Source of the DNA: an uncultured Faecalibacterium sp.
GTDB lineage: Bacteria; Bacillota; Clostridia; Oscillospirales; Ruminococcaceae
Direction: 5' to 3'
Length of the DNA stretch: 12,698 bases
Assembly (NCBI GenBank): GCA_902463905.1
Contig: CABQHF010000037.1
Location: 1-12,698 of the forward strand
The notes below the pieces were generated by a model. It had not been told where the DNA came from, ran no database searches, and was given only the letters and a program-made list of their open reading frames with translations. Position numbers and translations under genes: made by a program. Positions 10,545-12,698 of this stretch are shown here, one piece after another. Position 1 is the first letter of the stretch, and every line of letters starts with the position of its first letter.

Positions 10545-11393
10545 ATGCCATTGGAGGACAAAAAGCACCGCAGCGTGATCCTGTTCAGCGAGTGGAAAAA
10601 GCCACTGCGGGCTCTGAGCCTGGAACAGAAAGGCCTAATTCTGGACGCCCTGCTGGATTTTCCGGACGGCCGCCGCCCTGATTTTGAGGACCCGCTGCTG
10701 GCCATGGCGTGGGAGTTCATGGAGGGCGGACTGGAGGCCAACGCCAAAAAGTGGGACGAGATCCGGGAGCGCCGGTCAGATGCAGGTCGCAAAGGTGCTG
10801 AAAAGCGCTGGAAACCGGGCGGCAAAGAGACCGGTTCAGATAGCAAAAATGGCAAATGCCATAACGCCGATGGCAAAAATAGCTTATATGTTTCTGTATC
10901 TGATTCTGTATCTGTTTCTGGTTCTGATTCTGCTTCTGGTTATGGTTCTGTTTCTGATACTGATTTTGTATCGTCGTCCTCATCGTCCGACGATGGCGAC
11001 CCGGACGACGATGACCAGACGACGACCGAACAGCTGGTAGAAGAATTTGAATCCTGCATCTGTAAGCTGAGCGCCAGCGGGAAGGCAGAGCTGAACGGCT
11101 ATGCGGAACGCCTGGGGCCGGAGCTGGTGCAGGAGATCCTGTCCAAGTGCATTGACCTGGGGGCCCGCAGCTGGGCCTATGTGCGCAGGGCGCTGGCGGA
11201 AGCCGAGGCCCAGGGGTGCAAGTCGGTGGAGGAGTACCGCCTGACCAACCCCATCGGGGCCGGGCGGAATATGCGGGTGGACCGGATAAGGCCAAGCGGG
11301 AACGACTTCCTGACCACGCCCATTGAACAGAGCCTGAAGCGGCTGAAGAAGAGCACAGCAAAGGAGGACGCGCCCCATGTACCGGAACCATGA
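10545..11393 (+). CDS. DnaD-like phage replication initiation protein
   Basis: A 282-aa protein, probably the replication initiator or helicase-recruiting factor. Residues 1-95 form a DUF6291-type domain (SVILFSEWKKPLRALSLEQK, WEFMEGGLEANAKKWDEIRE, then RRSDAGRKGAEKRW). Residues about 96-160 are a low-complexity linker, first V-S and S-D repeats (SVSDSVSVSGSDSASGYG), then a run of serines and aspartates. About 163-235 matches the DnaD C-terminal domain (YAERLGPELVQEILSKCIDL, ARSWAYVRRALAEAEAQG), with the usual tryptophan near the end of that motif replaced by glutamate. The start is ambiguous: ATG 10545 is 3 bp from AAGGAGG, while TTG 10551 is 9 bp from it and would give an N-terminus M-E-D-K-K. 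It follows ssb by 23 bp. No AAA+ helicase loader is seen in the window. Confidence 0.82.
   Translation: MPLEDKKHRSVILFSEWKKPLRALSLEQKGLILDALLDFPDGRRPDFEDPLLAMAWEFMEGGLEANAKKWDEIRERRSDAGRKGAEKRWKPGGKETGSDSKNGKCHNADGKNSLYVSVSDSVSVSGSDSASGYGSVSDTDFVSSSSSSDDGDPDDDDQTTTEQLVEEFESCICKLSASGKAELNGYAERLGPELVQEILSKCIDLGARSWAYVRRALAEAEAQGCKSVEEYRLTNPIGAGRNMRVDRIRPSGNDFLTTPIEQSLKRLKKSTAKEDAPHVPEP
10842..10968 (+). repeat. Hexamer repeat tract and AT-rich repeats inside the replication gene
   Basis: Thirteen 6-bp units close to NTTCTG run from 10891 to 10968 without a gap. Just upstream are AGCAAAAATGGC (10842-10853) and GGCAAAAATAGC (10872-10883), 30 bp apart, and a small palindrome TGGCA-AA-TGCCA between them. 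The tract is AT-rich inside a GC-rich gene. It encodes the V-S/S-D linker and may be the origin, as in lambda O. The origin idea is inference. Confidence 0.7.
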
Positions 11394-11457
11394 ATACTAT
11401 CCGGATCCAACCGCAGGGGCGCCCTCCGGCAGCTGTACCGAAAGGAGAAGGATTTGA
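11377..11457 (+). CDS. Small ORF, 26 aa, possibly frameshifted
   Basis: ATG 11377 lies 9 bp after AAGGAGG, within the end of the DnaD-like gene (17-bp overlap). The product is MYRNHEYYPDPTAGAPSGSC and then TERRRI, stopping inside the RecU-like start. I recall small phage proteins of Clostridia that open with Y-P-D-P-T-A-G and continue in a helical A-L/I stretch ending in basic residues. The other frame of the same bases reads GALRQLYRKEKDLN, which fits that continuation, so this copy may have lost frame by one base at the GGGG run (11416-11419). A short genuine peptide is equally possible. Confidence 0.45.
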   Translation: MYRNHEYYPDPTAGAPSGSCTERRRI

Positions 11458-11984
11458 ACACCGGAAAACAATTTGAAGCGGACTGGAAGAAGTCCATGCC
11501 GCCGGACGCCTGGTGCTACCGCCTGAAGGACAGCGCGGCCACCTACTATGGCGGCAACGAGAACCTGAGCTTCTCCGTGGACAACATCTGTGATTTTGAA
11601 GTCTACCGCTACCCGCTGCACCATTATTTCGAGCTCAAGACCATTGAGACGCCCAGCATCCCGTTAGAAAAGATTTTGGGCCGGTTCAACCGAGACAAAC
11701 AGAAATACCACAAGCTGAAGCACATCACCGACATGGCCGCTGCGGCGGCCTACAGGGGCCAGACAGCCCATGTGGTCATTAACTACCGGGGCAAGGTCAA
11801 CCGCACCTTTGCGGTGCCCGCCAGCGCCGTGCTGGACTACCTGAACACCCAGACCCGTAAGAGCATCCCGTGGCAGTGGGCCGCCCTGCACGGCATCGAG
11901 GTGGAGCAGCACCAGCTGCGGGTGCACTGGCGGTATGACGTGGACGGGCTGCTGAGAAAGCTGGAAGGAAAGGAGGTAGTGTGA
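11454..11984 (+). CDS. RecU-like Holliday-junction resolvase
   Basis: A 176-aa nuclease expected to cut four-way junctions formed during Bet-driven recombination. TTG 11454 is the start: AAAGGAG lies 6 bp upstream and no ATG is available before the conserved block. The N-terminus NTGKQFEADWKKSMPPDAWC, then YRLKD, is the RecU opening; the catalytic PD-(D/E)xK core is Asp47 (NICDFEVY), Glu60 and Lys62 (YFELKTIETPSIPLEKI). After it come FNRDKQKYHKLKHITDMA and a strand AHVVINYRG. About 200 aa is normal for Bacillus RecU, so this phage form is short. It overlaps the 26-aa ORF by 4 bp and ends 1 bp before the next start. Confidence 0.88.
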   Translation: MNTGKQFEADWKKSMPPDAWCYRLKDSAATYYGGNENLSFSVDNICDFEVYRYPLHHYFELKTIETPSIPLEKILGRFNRDKQKYHKLKHITDMAAAAAYRGQTAHVVINYRGKVNRTFAVPASAVLDYLNTQTRKSIPWQWAALHGIEVEQHQLRVHWRYDVDGLLRKLEGKEVV

Positions 11985-11985
11985 C

Positions 11986-12162
11986 ATGAGTATCGGAATG
12001 GCCATGCTTTCCGCATTCATCCTGGTTTGCGCATGCAGTCTCTTTGCCGGGCTTATTTACGGTCTGATCTGGATTCTGATTGACCACCCCGTGGTACTTG
12101 GCGCAGCCCTTTTCGGGCTGCTCTGGGCGGGCGTTACATGGACATTAACTCTCTTGAGGTGA
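11986..12162 (+). CDS. Small membrane protein, 58 aa
   Basis: ATG 11986 lies 9 bp after AAGGAGG (11970-11976), 1 bp after the resolvase stop. Two hydrophobic segments are visible: MAMLSAFILVCACSLFAGLI with YGLIWILI, then VVLGAALFGLLWAGVTWTLT. Charged residues are nearly absent except IDHP between the helices and the final arginine. No family is recognised. It precedes the late regulator gene by 4 bp. Confidence 0.6.
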   Translation: MSIGMAMLSAFILVCACSLFAGLIYGLIWILIDHPVVLGAALFGLLWAGVTWTLTLLR

Positions 12163-12166
12163 TCGC

Positions 12167-12631
12167 ATGAACTACGAAGAAAAGAAGGCCTGGCTCTGGC
12201 GGTACCGGTCGGCCAAGCGGTTCGAGCGGCTGCGGCTGGACGAGCTGGCCACGCTGGAGGCCGAAGCCATGCACACCACCCAGCGCTATTCCGCCATGCC
12301 GGGCGGCGGTGGGGACGGGCAGACACTGCCCCGCAGCGTGGAGCGCATCGACGAAGCCCGCCGAGAAGCTGAGGCACAATCCGCCGTGTGCGACGCCATC
12401 CGCGCCGAGCTGATGGACGTGTTCAGTCGGCTGGACGATGAGGTGGACTTCATGATCCTGTTCCGGCGGTATATCCTGCTGGAAGGATGGGACAAGATCG
12501 CCGTACACGTCCGTCTGGCAAAACGCTGGGCATTTACCCGGCATCGTGCTGCCATTGAAAAGCTGGAGATCAAAGACAGCACTGAACAGCACCAAACCGC
12601 ATCTACCCAACACCCTGAATCCGAAGTATAA
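12167..12631 (+). CDS. Sigma-region-4-like phage transcription regulator (ArpU/DUF1492 type)
   Basis: A 154-aa protein with ATG 12167, 7 bp after GAGGTG. Residues 1-100 are an acidic and basic helical domain (NYEEKKAWLWRYRSAKRFER, then EAEAMHTTQRYSAMPGGGGD) with a disordered GGGGD loop at about 46. Residues about 85-135 resemble the C-terminal helix-turn-helix of sigma region 4: DEVDFMILFRRYILLEGWDK, IAVHVRLAKRWAFTRHRAAI, then EKLEI. This pairing, a coil followed by ILxRRY and an HTH ending R-H-R-A-A-I, is that of the DUF1492/ArpU regulators that control late genes or lysozyme-type export in Firmicutes phages. Its place at the end of the early operon supports a role in switching on late transcription. 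Confidence 0.8.
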   Translation: MNYEEKKAWLWRYRSAKRFERLRLDELATLEAEAMHTTQRYSAMPGGGGDGQTLPRSVERIDEARREAEAQSAVCDAIRAELMDVFSRLDDEVDFMILFRRYILLEGWDKIAVHVRLAKRWAFTRHRAAIEKLEIKDSTEQHQTASTQHPESEV

Positions 12632-12643
12632 TTAGAATGCCGA

Positions 12644-12686
12644 AGCCCGCAGGAAAGGTTTACTCCCTTCAATCCTGCGGGCTTTG
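12644..12686 (+). terminator. Terminator-like hairpin after the early operon
   Basis: Arms AGCCCGCAGGA (12644-12654) and TCCTGCGGGCT (12673-12683) pair perfectly over 11 bp, with an 18-nt loop that can add an AAGG/CCTT stem. Only TTTG follows, so the T tract is weak; it may instead be an attenuator or antitermination site 13 bp after the late regulator gene. Confidence 0.6.
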
Positions 12687-12698
12687 TGCTGCCCGGCT

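Noticed and set aside
9649..10551. 300-aa open frame on the minus strand
   Set aside because: It covers bet and ssb, both of which have strong family motifs; no ribosome site precedes it.
10891..10968. CRISPR array or transposon repeat
   Set aside because: The units are 6 bp, in frame and without spacers; they encode a protein linker.
12627..12632. TATAAT as a late promoter
   Set aside because: It overlaps the stop codon of the regulator gene and has no -35 box at a suitable distance.

Overview
The window is the left end of an integrated temperate phage (prophage) with a short strip of host chromosome on its left. GC-rich coding DNA, strong AGGAGG-type ribosome binding sites, an encoded CCA on the tRNA remnant and the protein families (TraX-like, Spo0A C-terminal domain, DUF2513, Rha, DUF1351, Bet, DnaD-like, RecU) point to a Gram-positive gut Clostridia host. 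Faecalibacterium or a close Oscillospiraceae relative is my best guess; this is inference, not a database result.

Layout. 1-404 is chromosome: the 3' end of a TraX-like membrane protein gene and two terminators. 405-469 is the 3' part of a tRNA-Ser(GCU) gene on the minus strand with no 5' half, so it is the displaced end of the integration target and marks the left att site. The prophage starts at about 470. First comes a small Spo0A-type DNA-binding protein, then a convergent tyrosine integrase with an N-terminal zinc ribbon. 2144-3200 is a patchwork of short units on alternating strands: a candidate ~85-nt small RNA, a 62-aa protein, a minus-strand DUF2513 protein and a 34-aa protein with its own promoter and terminator. 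A Cro/CI-type repressor (minus) faces a Rha-family regulator (plus) across a 174-bp control region with two divergent promoters and repeated operator-like sites.

Rightwards runs a plus-strand early operon: Rha, a 108-aa unknown, a small membrane protein, then (after one minus-strand membrane/coiled-coil gene with its own promoter, a candidate lysogenic-conversion gene) small regulators, a large DUF3102-like coiled-coil protein, a 45-aa protein, DUF1351, the Bet annealing protein, SSB, a DnaD-like replication protein, a 26-aa ORF, a RecU-like resolvase, a small membrane protein and a sigma-region-4-like late regulator. A hairpin closes the window. The genes overlap or sit a few bases apart and probably work as one transcript for regulation, recombination and replication. 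Structural and lysis genes are not in the window.

Most worth a second look: (1) the solitary Spo0A C-terminal-domain protein at the prophage edge with a perfect 0A-box match upstream; (2) two related perfect 21-bp palindromes inside the DUF3102-like gene, 108 bp apart and in the same codon register; (3) a consensus promoter and terminator pair next to int that would make a small RNA; (4) a run of thirteen TCTG-type hexamers next to AT-rich repeats in the replication gene, which could be both a disordered linker and an origin; (5) the divergently placed minus-strand membrane/coiled-coil gene in the early operon.
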